NCBI GenBank assembly: GCA_963803155.1
Contig: CAWDMN010000050.1
Span: 1-64,000, forward strand
Direction of reading: 5' to 3'
Source: CAWDMN01 sp963803155
GTDB lineage: Bacteria; Acidobacteriota; Terriglobia; Versatilivoradales; Versatilivoraceae
DNA length: 64,000 nt
Positions 35,434 through 44,522 of the stretch are shown here, piece by piece. The first letter of the stretch is position 1; every line of letters starts with the position of its first letter. The notes beneath the pieces were generated by a model, which did not search any database, was not told the DNA's origin, and saw only the letters and a program-made list of their open reading frames with translations. Position numbers and translations under genes: made by a program.

Positions 35434-36174
35434 ATGCATTACAGCCGACTTCTTCTCCCTCTCTTTGCGGTTCCATTATTCTCAGTTTCCATAGATCTCT
35501 GCGAGAGCAAGAATAAAGCGCCAACTGAGATGAGCGGATTGTTCTGCATCGGGCAGTCTGAGAAGTCCTCCCGCTCGCCTGGCTCCCAGCAAAATGAAGG
35601 TGCGGATTTTCTCTCTGGACTGGAGAAGGAAATCTGGCATGAAATCAACCAGGCCCGCACCAATCCCGGCTTATATGCATCCTTTCTGGAGGCCTGTCTT
35701 GGCGGATTTTCAGGAAAATATTACAAAATGCCTGACGGCACTCTTCTGACAACCAAAGAGGGAAGATCGGCTGTTGAGGAGGCCATCGAGTTCTTGAAAA
35801 ATGTCCAGCCGGCGGCTACACTGCAAATCTCCCAGGGGCTTTCCTGGGCTGCCGCGGATCAAGTGAGAGATCATGGTCCTCTGGGCCTGGTAGGTCATCG
35901 CGGCAGCTCCGGCAGTTCTCCCGCCGAAAGAGCCTTACGCTATGGGAAATGGGAAAAATCGATCGCTGAAATCTCAACATATGGCTACCACGATCCACGT
36001 CAGGTAGTCTTAAGTTTCATCGTCGACGACGGGGTCCCCGACCGTGGGCATCGGAAAAGCCTCTTCAATCCTGCCTTCCGAGTCATGGGTATCTCCTTTG
36101 GGCCTCATAGCCATTATCAGTTCATGTGTGTTGTGGACCTTGCTCAAGGATTCAACGAACGGGACTGGAAGTGA
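35434..36174 (+). CDS. Secreted CAP-domain (SCP/PR1-like) protein
   Basis: The start is ATG 35434, 7 bp after GGAG; the product is 246 residues with a signal peptide (SRLLLPLFAVPLFSVS). The CAP domain begins with EKEIWHEINQARTNPGLYASFLEA and continues with QGLSWAAADQVRDHGPLGLVGHRGSSGSSPAERALRYG. It ends in DRGHRKSLFNPAFRVMGISFGPH, which holds the second conserved His (GHRKSLF). Bacterial CAP proteins are extracellular; most have no proven activity. It stands alone. Confidence 0.85.
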   Translation: MHYSRLLLPLFAVPLFSVSIDLCESKNKAPTEMSGLFCIGQSEKSSRSPGSQQNEGADFLSGLEKEIWHEINQARTNPGLYASFLEACLGGFSGKYYKMPDGTLLTTKEGRSAVEEAIEFLKNVQPAATLQISQGLSWAAADQVRDHGPLGLVGHRGSSGSSPAERALRYGKWEKSIAEISTYGYHDPRQVVLSFIVDDGVPDRGHRKSLFNPAFRVMGISFGPHSHYQFMCVVDLAQGFNERDWK

Positions 36175-36429
36175 TTTCTTTCGACTCTCCTGCCTGAAAC
36201 CTTCATAAGATCTGGCTTTTTATCCTTCATCCCTCCTTTCCATAACCGGACGTAAATGGGGAAAATCGCGCTGAACCTGCATTTTCACCCAATCCGCCCT
36301 CGGGACTCTGAACAGCCCCTCCATAGCATTGATTATTTTAATATTCTGATCTAATTGGCCTTACGGCTAAATTCCTTTTGTTCAATCACTGGCATCTCAG
36401 TTGCACTAAAGAGTCAGATGAGGGACTCT

Positions 36430-36816
36430 ATGCAAAAAATCCGAAAAAAGATACTGGTGGTTGAAGACGATTCCCTCTTTCTCTGGTCCTTGGAAAGCTT
36501 CCTGGTGCGCGAGGGATACCAAGTGTCCCCGGCGACCTCGGGGGAAGAAGGAATCAATTTGGCCCGAAACCTCCCATTTGATGTCGTCATCTCGGATTTT
36601 CAGCTTCCTGGCATAAATGGCCGCCAGCTGATCGAACAACTCAAGAACCTCCAACCCGCCTTGAAATCCCTCTTGATCAGTGCCCATCAACTCGATGAAG
36701 TTAAAATTCCCAATGCATCGTTGCCGGATGCATATTTGAACAAACCCATCGAATTGGGTATGCTTAAAAAGTTGCTGGAAGAACTTTCTCCCGCTCCGGT
36801 GGGAAAGGGACACTGA
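36430..36816 (+). CDS. Single-domain response regulator (CheY-like)
   Basis: The start is ATG 36430 behind AGGGACTCT; the product is 128 residues. The receiver domain is complete: acidic pocket VEDDSLF (E12, D13, D14), phospho-acceptor D56 (ISDFQLPG), S84 in LLISAH and K105 in YLNKPI. There is no output domain, so it must act through protein contact. No histidine kinase is adjacent. Its stop codon is 8 bp before the radical SAM gene, and the two are probably co-transcribed. Confidence 0.88.
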   Translation: MQKIRKKILVVEDDSLFLWSLESFLVREGYQVSPATSGEEGINLARNLPFDVVISDFQLPGINGRQLIEQLKNLQPALKSLLISAHQLDEVKIPNASLPDAYLNKPIELGMLKKLLEELSPAPVGKGH

Positions 36817-36824
36817 GGACAATT

Positions 36825-37955
36825 TTGCATAATCCGAACCACACACCTTTGGTTCCGGGCCACCCCGGTCGCCATCCAGCCGGATTGCCTTCACCCGTCC
36901 AAAAGAACGAACTTCGCCTGGTCTTTTGGGAAAGCACTTCGCTTTGCAATTTGGAATGCATTCATTGCCGACGCTTGGATGTCGCGGACGATCTGGCTCG
37001 ACAAGATTTGACTACTGATCAAGCAAAGAGATTCATCGATTCCATCGCGGATTTTGCCCGCCCTATCCTGGTTTTCAGCGGAGGTGAGCCTTTGGCGCGG
37101 CCAGACATTTTTGAAATTGCCGCGCATGCAAAGAGGAAAGGTCTCACTACGGCTCTGGCAACCAATGGGACCATGATTGACCGAAGCCTGGCGGCCAAAA
37201 TCTCCGGAGCCGGATTCGGACGAGTCTCGATCAGTTTGGATGGGGCGAATGCCAGGACACATGATAATTTTCGGGGAATTCCCGGATCGTTTGAGCGGGC
37301 ACTGGAAGGATTCTGCCAACTTAAGTCTCTCGGCATAAGCCTGCAAATCAATTCCACTCTGGCGCGGCACAATGTGGCTGAAAAACAGCAGCTTTATGAA
37401 ATGGCGGTGGCCATGGGCGCTGACGCCCTTCACATTTTCATGCTCGTACCGGTAGGCTGCGGAGTGGAAATTTCCGCGGAAAACCAGCTCCCGGCGGAGG
37501 AATACGAAGAAGTCCTGAACTGGTTTTACGATCGATCACGGGAAGGCCGGATTCAGACGAAAGCCACCTGCGCTCCTCACTATTACCGGATCATGCGTCA
37601 ACGCGCCAAAGCCGAAGGAATCAAGCTGAGTGTCGCTACTCATGGCATGGACGCTGTGACTCGCGGTTGCCTGGCTGGTTCCGCGGTCTGCTTTGTCTCT
37701 CATAAAGGAGAGGTCTTCCCCTGCGGTTACTTGCCCGTCGAGGCGGGTAATGTCCTGCGTCAGCCGTTCCAAGAGGTTTGGGAAAAATCACGAATTTTTG
37801 CCGAGTTGCGCGACACCTCCAACCTCAAAGGCAAATGTGGCTGTTGTGAATTTAAGAATGTCTGTGAGGGTTGCCGGGCCCGAGCTTACGGTGAAATTGG
37901 GGATTATCTGGCCGAAGAGCCTTATTGTACATTCCAACCCCACTCCCATTCTTAA
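36825..37955 (+). CDS. Radical SAM/SPASM protein (AhbD/NirJ-like)
   Basis: The 376-residue protein probably starts at TTG 36825, 5 bp after GAGGAC. The radical SAM cluster is C41-x3-C45-x2-C48 (LCNLECIHC), followed by FSGGEP and the SAM-binding ISLDG. The C-terminus has a SPASM-type cysteine set: CLAGSAVCFVSHKGEVFPCG, then GKCGCCEFKNVCEGCRARA and PYC, for auxiliary iron-sulfur clusters. This C-terminal pattern is that of AhbC/AhbD/NirJ heme-pathway enzymes and related peptide-modifying SPASM proteins. No heme-pathway genes or small precursor peptide are adjacent, so the reaction is unresolved. It is coupled to a lone receiver-domain gene. Confidence 0.85.
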   Translation: MHNPNHTPLVPGHPGRHPAGLPSPVQKNELRLVFWESTSLCNLECIHCRRLDVADDLARQDLTTDQAKRFIDSIADFARPILVFSGGEPLARPDIFEIAAHAKRKGLTTALATNGTMIDRSLAAKISGAGFGRVSISLDGANARTHDNFRGIPGSFERALEGFCQLKSLGISLQINSTLARHNVAEKQQLYEMAVAMGADALHIFMLVPVGCGVEISAENQLPAEEYEEVLNWFYDRSREGRIQTKATCAPHYYRIMRQRAKAEGIKLSVATHGMDAVTRGCLAGSAVCFVSHKGEVFPCGYLPVEAGNVLRQPFQEVWEKSRIFAELRDTSNLKGKCGCCEFKNVCEGCRARAYGEIGDYLAEEPYCTFQPHSHS

Positions 37956-37961
37956 GTGGAA

Positions 37962-38085
37962 TTGAATTCTGAATTCTTACCAAGCAGAATAGAAGCCACA
38001 GAGTTGCTGCCGTAGGTCCGCTCCAAGGCAGTGCCTCTGTGGCTTAATTCGCTTCGCATCCAGAATTCAAAACTCAGGATACGAG
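37962..38085 (+). repeat. Nested inverted-repeat hairpin after the radical SAM gene
   Basis: AAGCCACAGAG (37993-38003) pairs perfectly with CTCTGTGGCTT (38035-38045), and CTGCC/GGCAG forms an inner stem. Outside are imperfect arms built from GAATTCTGAATTC (left) and CCAGAATTCAAAACTC (right). It may terminate the radical SAM transcript, although only a short A/T stretch follows; it also resembles a miniature element. The remaining DNA up to 38431 has no gene. Confidence 0.6.
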
Positions 38086-38431
38086 GAGTGTGCCGTTTCA
38101 CCCAATCCGCTGAAAAACTCCCAAAAAGTCAAGATCCTCCTTGTTTTTCATTTCCAACCAGGTTGAATGGAATGAACAAACTAAGCTAAATGTTCTCTCC
38201 GTATGTTTTGGATGGAAAATTGCAATTCCAACGAATGGATTTTTATGGAAGTTGGTCTATTAATTCATGAATAGCGATTCTCCAGCTTCCGGACAACTCC
38301 GGTGGACCTGTGCGAATCCAAGTTTGCAGGAGCAGCTGCCGCCCTCCCCCTCCATTGGCGGAAAATTTGGTTGCTCCTGCAATTTTTTTTGCGTAAAATC
38401 GCCTCATTAAAATGCCCGAGAGGAGCTCAAC

Positions 38432-38665
38432 ATGAAAAGATTCCGCGCTGTTTTGACACTTGCTGGAATTGGAGCTTTCACGCTAACGTTGGTTTACAAC
38501 ACTCTTGCCAATCCGGAGATTTCGAAGAAAACCGGCGTGAAAAATTGCATGACGTGTCACACGAAAATTCCGCCCAAGGGTGAAAAAACCAATTTCAACC
38601 TTACTCCAGCTGGACAAGATTACAAGGATAAGGGCACCATTCCAGCTGCTCCCAAAAAAGGGTGA
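38432..38665 (+). CDS. Small secreted mono-heme c-type cytochrome
   Basis: A 77-residue protein with a signal peptide (VLTLAGIGAFTLTLVYNTLA), one CMTCH heme-attachment motif at residues 39-43, and a short lysine-rich tail. GAGGAG lies 8 bp before the ATG. No distal methionine is obvious, so the second heme ligand is uncertain. It should sit in the periplasm as a small electron carrier. It precedes feoAB but is separated from it by a strong terminator. Confidence 0.82.
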   Translation: MKRFRAVLTLAGIGAFTLTLVYNTLANPEISKKTGVKNCMTCHTKIPPKGEKTNFNLTPAGQDYKDKGTIPAAPKKG

Positions 38666-38692
38666 CGACAATCTACATTCAAGATGAGAAGG

Positions 38693-38723
38693 AGAGGGCA
38701 TTGCTGCTGCCCTCTTTTTTTTT
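38693..38723 (+). terminator. Rho-independent terminator of the cytochrome gene
   Basis: AGAGGGCA (38693-38700) and TGCCCTCT (38708-38715) form an 8-bp stem with a 7-nt loop, followed by a run of nine T. Confidence 0.9.
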
Positions 38724-38856
38724 GGGGGGGCCGACACGATTTTTTTTGGATCTGTCTGGTAAAATACAAATGCGTCCAGGTTTTTGATATACCGGAGTGA
38801 GAATCTGTTTGGTTTGGTTCGGCACAATTGGGGGAGCCTGGCTCAAGGAAAAATTA

Positions 38857-39150
38857 ATGAAGGGTTTCAACAAGGCTAAAGTGGGCCATTCCGCAATAGG
38901 CGAGGCCGAATCAGTCGTGGAAAACAATCTCTATGAAGCGGGAGAGGAGGCACCCCTCAAAATTACCCGGATAAAAGGAAATCGTGCTATTCGCCAGCAA
39001 CTCTCGCAAATCGGAATCCAGCCCGGCGACATGATCCGCATTAAGCGACGCGTCCCTTTTGGCGGAGCCTTGATGATTGAAAACCGGGGCAGCATCATTG
39101 CTTTGAGCCGCGGTTTTGCCATTCACATTCTGGTGGAGAATTGGTCTTGA
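38857..39150 (+). CDS. feoA: Ferrous iron transport protein FeoA
   Basis: The start is ATG 38857, with AAGGA upstream; the product is 97 residues. The FeoA SH3-like domain occupies residues ~28-97: LYEAGEEAPLKITRIKGNRA, QQLSQIGIQPGDMIRIKRRVPFGG and ALSRGFAIHILVE. The first ~27 residues are an extra N-terminal segment. FeoA assists FeoB in ferrous iron uptake. Its stop codon overlaps the feoB start. Confidence 0.9.
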   Translation: MKGFNKAKVGHSAIGEAESVVENNLYEAGEEAPLKITRIKGNRAIRQQLSQIGIQPGDMIRIKRRVPFGGALMIENRGSIIALSRGFAIHILVENWS

Positions 39151-41066
39151 GAGTCATTTTAGTGGGGCAGCCCAACTGTGGCAAAAGCACACTTTTCAAT
39201 AGTGTTGCGGGTTATCGCTCCATGACCGCGAATTTCCCCGGCGCCACTGTCCATTTCACGCGAAGCACGGTGGAATTTGATGGCCATCTGTTGGATCTGA
39301 CAGATCTGCCGGGTATTTATTCACTCACCACTACCAATCCCGCGGAAATTGCCTCCCGCGATATTCTCTTTTCCGGTGAAATCGACATCGTAATCAATGT
39401 CATCGACGCCTCTCAGCTATCCCGCAGTTTGGAGCTCACACTTCAATTGATTGATGCGGGGCTTCCCCTGCTGATCTGCCTGAACATGGTGGACGAAGCC
39501 CGCCGCAAAGGGATCCTGATTGATTCCAGAAAATTGGCCACCCGCCTGGGTATTCCGGTGGTGGAAACCATTGCCTCAGAGGGATTGGGAGTCTATGCTC
39601 TTTTCCAACACACCGAAAGACTCATCAAGAACCCCACCAGCCGCCCCCTCTCGCTTTCCCTGCAAAAGGATGTCGAAACCACCGCGCAAGAGTTCGCGAA
39701 ATCTTTGCAGAATGAGCTAAAAGAACAGTTGGAAATTTCTCCCCGTTTCTTGGCTCTCAAGCTTCTGGAAGCAGACGATCACTTTATGCAAAGGCTTCCC
39801 ACTTCGATGACCGCCGTGCTGGAAGCTCATAGGCAAAAGCTGGCGGAAAGTCATGGACGCCCGGCTGAAGAGGTGATTGAAGCCGAACGGCATGCTCTTT
39901 CCATGCATTTATTCGAACAGGTTTCTACGGTCAGCACTCCTCCAACGGATATTCGCGAGAAGTTTGATGCTTTGCTGACACATCGATTCTGGGGATACCT
40001 AATCCTCTTCATCTCATTGGCGCTCTTTTTTATCATGATTTATGGCGTGGGGAAGTTGATCGAACCTCCCGTTTTGGCTCTGTTCGATGCCGCCATAGGC
40101 GCGATGAAACTTACGTTGGGCGGATCTTCCATTGTTTTCACCGTCCTAAAAGGAATCCTGCAAGGGCTGGCGGGTGGGGTTGCCATTGTACTCCCTTATT
40201 TGGCCCCTTTCCTGATCGGCATGGCAGTTCTCGAAGACGTCGGATATCTGCCCCGAGTTGCCTTTCTGATGGATAACTTCATGCATCGGATCGGTCTTCA
40301 TGGGACCGCCATTGTCCCCGCCATCCTGGGGTATGGCTGCAATGTTCCCGCCGTCATGGCAACCAGAATTTTGAGCTCGCGGCGCGACCGTTTTATCGCC
40401 GCCTTGATTGCCAGTCTCACCCCTTGTTCCGCCCGGATGACGGTGATTTTTGGCCTCGTGGCATTTTATGCGGGTCCCTTATGGGCTTTGGGCATCTATC
40501 TCTTGAATGCCTTGGTGATTGCCCTTTCCGGAAAAGTTCTTTCCACGATTATGCCGGAGAACACGCCAGGCATGATTCTGGAGATTCCGGCTTTTCACGT
40601 CCCTAAATTATCGATCGTGTTGCGCAAAACCTGGCTGCGCATGCGGGAATTCGTGGTGGTGGCCTGGCCGTTGTTGATTGTTGGGAGTGTATTTTTGAGT
40701 TTGGGAGAGTATTTCCACTGGGACGCACAATTGAACAGGACCCTGGGTCCGCTGATGTCTCTGCTTGGACTGCCGGACGCTGTTGGAACTACGTTGATAT
40801 TCGGCGTCCTTCGCAAAGAATTATCGCTGCTCATGTTGTTTCAAGCTCTGGGCACCTCCAATGTGGCTTCCGTTCTTAGCATTGGCCAAATCATGGTCTT
40901 TACACTGTTCGTGACTTTTTATATCCCTTGTATCGCCACGATTGCGGTCCTGTTCAAAGAAGTCGGCTGGAAAATGACAATGGCCGTAATTGTCTACTGT
41001 TTGCTTGCCGCCACATTGATTTCCATGGCCGCCCGGTTGTTCTTCGCTTTTGTTCCTTTGGCTTAA
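39147..41066 (+). CDS. feoB: Ferrous iron transporter FeoB
   Basis: The chosen start is TTG 39147, which overlaps the feoA stop (TTGA) and has GGAG 8 bp upstream; TTG 39141 would be only 2 bp from that site. The 639-residue product begins RVILVGQPNCGKST. Its G domain has G1 (GQPNCGKST), G3 (DLPG) and G4 (NMVD), followed by the helical FeoB-associated region. The membrane part has two conserved gate repeats (LPYLAPFLIGMAVLEDVGYLPRVAFLMDNFMHRIGLHG and the LRKELSLLM region). The TPCSAR segment is also present. It imports Fe2+ across the inner membrane using GTP. No FeoC is seen. The size is at the short end of the family but complete. Confidence 0.94.
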   Translation: MRVILVGQPNCGKSTLFNSVAGYRSMTANFPGATVHFTRSTVEFDGHLLDLTDLPGIYSLTTTNPAEIASRDILFSGEIDIVINVIDASQLSRSLELTLQLIDAGLPLLICLNMVDEARRKGILIDSRKLATRLGIPVVETIASEGLGVYALFQHTERLIKNPTSRPLSLSLQKDVETTAQEFAKSLQNELKEQLEISPRFLALKLLEADDHFMQRLPTSMTAVLEAHRQKLAESHGRPAEEVIEAERHALSMHLFEQVSTVSTPPTDIREKFDALLTHRFWGYLILFISLALFFIMIYGVGKLIEPPVLALFDAAIGAMKLTLGGSSIVFTVLKGILQGLAGGVAIVLPYLAPFLIGMAVLEDVGYLPRVAFLMDNFMHRIGLHGTAIVPAILGYGCNVPAVMATRILSSRRDRFIAALIASLTPCSARMTVIFGLVAFYAGPLWALGIYLLNALVIALSGKVLSTIMPENTPGMILEIPAFHVPKLSIVLRKTWLRMREFVVVAWPLLIVGSVFLSLGEYFHWDAQLNRTLGPLMSLLGLPDAVGTTLIFGVLRKELSLLMLFQALGTSNVASVLSIGQIMVFTLFVTFYIPCIATIAVLFKEVGWKMTMAVIVYCLLAATLISMAARLFFAFVPLA

Positions 41067-41230
41067 GGCACTTCAAACAAATTGCCAGTGCCGCTTGAAC
41101 GAGTTCTTCCGCGTCCGCTGGCTCGGGAAACGCGCGAGGGATCGAGCGTTCCACCCTCGCGGTCAATTTCCATCATTCTTCATGACGGTCACGCAGCCAT
41201 AATTGGCTTCTTTAACATTATCCGGACAAA

Positions 41231-41992
41231 TCAAGGCTTGGGATTATCGGCCTCAGTCGCAGGGGCTTCCCGATTGTACATCAAAAGCTGGGTCCTTTCG
41301 CCGCGCTCTCCTTTGGTTTCAAGAGCGACTGTCATTACCTTCCCATCTGCCGAGAGAGTGCGGGTTTCCACGATTTCCATTTTCCCCATTGGGGTATCTG
41401 CATCCGATTTTGTAACCAGTTGGAGTCCTTCCCACTTGGTCTTCGATTTGACGGTCCGGCCACCCGGCATTTCGTTTTTATTCGCTTTGCCATCCGTGGT
41501 GTATTTGGACTCCTGCTCTTGATCTTCCCCGCCAGACTTGACGATTCGCTTGACGGTCAAAGCGGGCTCCACATGCTCAATCACTATTTTTTCCGGGATT
41601 CCCCACCTGGGCCGCGTACTTCGCTGTCCCTCATCGGAAGATCCCCCTCGGCTTGAACCGCCAGAACTGGTTCCACCACCCCAATCAGGGCCACCCATGC
41701 CCGGTCCGCCCATTCCTGGACCACCCATTCTGGGACCACCCATCCCGGGGCCACCCATTCTCGGCCCTCCCATTCCTCCGCCGCCAGGCCAACCACCACC
41801 ACCCAGGCGCGGCCCTCCCATTCCAGGTCCAGCAGAACGGCGTCCGGTATTTCCCTGGGGCATCCGCATATCGCTTTTATCTTTGTCCAAAATCCAAGTC
41901 CCGGAAAAATTAGGTTTGGCATTTTCCGCGACCAAAATTGAGGCCACAAACAAGATGCTCCCCACTCCAATTCCCAAAGTTCTGAGTCGCAT
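41231..41992 (-). CDS. Secreted protein with Gly/Met/Pro-rich repeat
   Basis: The 253-residue protein has a signal peptide (LGIGVGSILFVASILVAE). The motif NFSGTWILDKDKSD (28-41) is common at the N-terminus of secreted Acidobacteria proteins. A low-complexity stretch (about residues 55-107) is made of GMGGP and RMGGP units. The C-terminal part (IVIEHVEPALTVKRIVK...KYTTDGK...TKSDADTPMGKMEIVETRTLSADGKVM) forms a lipocalin-like beta pattern. Function unknown. The repeat DNA is itself tandem (41690-41830) and may vary in copy number. Confidence 0.8.
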   Translation of the reverse strand: MRLRTLGIGVGSILFVASILVAENAKPNFSGTWILDKDKSDMRMPQGNTGRRSAGPGMGGPRLGGGGWPGGGGMGGPRMGGPGMGGPRMGGPGMGGPGMGGPDWGGGTSSGGSSRGGSSDEGQRSTRPRWGIPEKIVIEHVEPALTVKRIVKSGGEDQEQESKYTTDGKANKNEMPGGRTVKSKTKWEGLQLVTKSDADTPMGKMEIVETRTLSADGKVMTVALETKGERGERTQLLMYNREAPATEADNPKP

Positions 41993-42197
41993 TTCTTCTC
42001 TCCATCAATAAAGATAATCGTTTAGACGCATAAAACCTGGGATGAGTTACCTGATATTAACGGGAAACCAGAATACTTGACCCCAGGCAGGGTTGTGCAA
42101 TAAGCTCAATGTGAAATTGGAATCCATTCTTATCCTTCAATACACTTCGATTACTTGGGTTTTTTCGAGATCAGGCAAATCCAAGCTGGAGGTTAAC

Positions 42198-44324
42198 ATG
42201 AAAAAAACCATCTTCTCGATTTTGTCTATTCTGCTCATCTTTCCTTTTTCCTGTTCGGCCCAAGACACAAATGTCCGTATCGAGCAACAACAACTCGCCG
42301 GGCCCGAAAAGTCCTCCGAGTTCCCGGCTTGGCTGGCCGACATCCGCCATTGGCGGGAGGAACGCCACAGCCGCGTTGGCTATCAAGGCCGCGAATATGA
42401 AAGGGAAGATTTTAAATGGACCCAGCACAACTTCATTCAGCCACAAATGATGGTGGAGGAACGCTACTTTTATGATCCCGTAGCGGGGAGATACACGGTG
42501 GATCGCTATCTGGACGATTTGGAAAAGCGCTATGGCGGCATCGATAGCGTCTTGATCTGGGCGGTTTACTGCAATATCGGAATCGACAACCGCAATCAGC
42601 ACGACATGGTTCGCGCATTGCCTGGAGGAATCCCTGAATTGCGCAAAATGGTTCAAGATTTTCATCGGCGGGGCGTGAAAGTGCTCTTTCCAATCATGCC
42701 TTGGGACCGAGGAACTCGAGACGAAGGTGCGCCGCTCTGGATTTCGATTTCCCAGCTCCTTAAAGAAATTGGTGCTGATGGAATCAATGGGGATACGCTT
42801 TCAGGTATCCCCATTGCATTTCGAAAAGCATCCGACGAAATCGGACATTCTCTGGTGTTGGAACCGGAGGTCGGATTGACCTCGGAAGAAGAACTGGCGT
42901 GGAACAACATGACTTGGGGCTATTGGGACTATCCATTCATTCCAAGGATCAGCAAATATAAATGGTTGGAACCGAGGCACATGGTCCATGTTTGCGACCG
43001 CTGGGCGCGTGACAAAACCGACAACCTGCAATTCGCCTTTTTCAATGGGACTGGTTACGAGAGCTGGGAAAACATCTGGGGGATTTGGAACCAGATCACT
43101 CCGAGGGATGCCGAGGCGCTTCGCCGCGTCGCGAAAATTGAACGGGCCTTAGCGGATTTGCTGATCAGCCCGGATTGGGAACCTCATACTCCGACTCTGC
43201 AATCAGGAGTGTTCGCCAGCAAATTTCCGCTAGCGCAACGAACTCTTTGGACCATGGTCAATCGGAACCACTACGACCTCTCAGGGCGACAATTGCAGGC
43301 ACCATACCGCGCCGGGATGAAATATTTTGATGTTTATCACGGTGAAGAGCTGAAACCGGAAATCAGGGGCGATGCCGCTTTATTGAGCTTCGATCTGGAA
43401 GCGGACGGTTTTGGCGCACTTTATGCCACGGAATCATCGCTGCCCGCGGCTTTGCAGCGCTTGATGGCCGACATGAAGGTCTTCACTCAAAAGTCCTTGC
43501 AGTCTTATTCTCGTCAATGGAATTTTCTCCCCCAACGAATGGTGGAAATTCTCCGCACCCGTCCGCCGCACATGGACCCTCCGGGGATGGCATTGATTCC
43601 GGCAACGGATTCCTATGAGTTCCGCGTGTCCGGGCTCGAAATCGAAGGCGGCAATGAAAACTGGGTGGATGTCCAATATCCCTGGGAGAATTCGCCCCGG
43701 CGGCATCATCTCAAAACGATGCCAATCAAATCGTTTTATATGGATCGTTTTCCAGTGACGAATAAGGCATTTAAGAAATTTCTGGATGAAACCCACTATC
43801 AACCCAAGGACCGGTACAATTTCCTGAAAGATTGGAAAGATGGCGCATACCCGGAAGGGTGGGATAACAAGCCAGTGACTTGGGTTTCACTGGAAGATGC
43901 GCGAGCTTATGCCGAGTGGTGCGGCCGGAGGCTGCCGCATGAATGGGAATGGCAGTATGCCGCCCAGGGAACCGATGGAAGAATTTATCCTTGGGGAAAC
44001 GACTGGAAAGAGGAAGCGGTTCCGGTCCCTGACAAGGGTCGGGCGATGCGTCCCCCTGACGACGTCAAGGCCCACCTATCAGGTGCGAGCCCGTTCGGCA
44101 TCATGGATCTGACCGGCAATGTCTGGCAATGGACCGATGAGTTCCAGGATGAGCATACCCGTGCGGCTATTTTACGCGGCGGCAGCTACTATCGGCCACA
44201 AGGCTCAAACTGGTATTTCCCACAAGCTTATAAATTGACCGAACACGGCAAATACTTGCTGATGGCCCCTAGCAAGGACCGCTCCGGCACCGTGGGTTTC
44301 CGCTGCGTGGTGGATGCCGAGTAG
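42198..44324 (+). CDS. Secreted fusion: TIM-barrel-like domain plus formylglycine-generating-enzyme (SUMF1) domain
   Basis: The start is ATG 42198 behind GGAGGT, giving 708 residues with a signal peptide or lipoprotein signal (SILSILLIFPFSCSAQ). Residues ~70-440 resemble a glycoside-hydrolase-type barrel: SVLIWAVYCNIG, GVKVLFPIMPWDRGT, EIGADGINGDTLSG and HSLVLEPEVG. Residues ~455-705 are an FGE-sulfatase domain: PGMALIPATDSYEF, FYMDRFPVTNKAFKKFL, VTWVSLEDARAYAEWCGRRLPHEWEWQYAA, IYPWGN, MDLTGNVWQWT, LRGGSYY and GFRCVV. Only one of the two active-site cysteine positions of true FGE seems kept (FRC), so a binding or structural role is possible. No sulfatase gene is adjacent. Confidence 0.8.
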   Translation: MKKTIFSILSILLIFPFSCSAQDTNVRIEQQQLAGPEKSSEFPAWLADIRHWREERHSRVGYQGREYEREDFKWTQHNFIQPQMMVEERYFYDPVAGRYTVDRYLDDLEKRYGGIDSVLIWAVYCNIGIDNRNQHDMVRALPGGIPELRKMVQDFHRRGVKVLFPIMPWDRGTRDEGAPLWISISQLLKEIGADGINGDTLSGIPIAFRKASDEIGHSLVLEPEVGLTSEEELAWNNMTWGYWDYPFIPRISKYKWLEPRHMVHVCDRWARDKTDNLQFAFFNGTGYESWENIWGIWNQITPRDAEALRRVAKIERALADLLISPDWEPHTPTLQSGVFASKFPLAQRTLWTMVNRNHYDLSGRQLQAPYRAGMKYFDVYHGEELKPEIRGDAALLSFDLEADGFGALYATESSLPAALQRLMADMKVFTQKSLQSYSRQWNFLPQRMVEILRTRPPHMDPPGMALIPATDSYEFRVSGLEIEGGNENWVDVQYPWENSPRRHHLKTMPIKSFYMDRFPVTNKAFKKFLDETHYQPKDRYNFLKDWKDGAYPEGWDNKPVTWVSLEDARAYAEWCGRRLPHEWEWQYAAQGTDGRIYPWGNDWKEEAVPVPDKGRAMRPPDDVKAHLSGASPFGIMDLTGNVWQWTDEFQDEHTRAAILRGGSYYRPQGSNWYFPQAYKLTEHGKYLLMAPSKDRSGTVGFRCVVDAE

Positions 44325-44522
44325 TCGATATTCTTTGCTCGGTCTGGTGAATAGTCGAAACTGGGATGAGAATTGCAAGTCCCATATTCGAAGCTGTTTT
44401 TACCGTTTGCAAGCATAGAAATTATTTTCCAATCTTCTAATCTCTATGCAAGGGACCTAATCAAATTTCAAAGCCAGGGATTAATTTCTCAAGGCGCGCA
44501 ATTCTTAACTAATAATTATCTT
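44325..44522. other. Intergenic DNA before repeat locus 2
   Basis: About 200 bp with an open frame that continues into the repeat and the next gene. It has no ribosome binding site or family similarity of its own, so I read it as non-coding. Confidence 0.4.
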
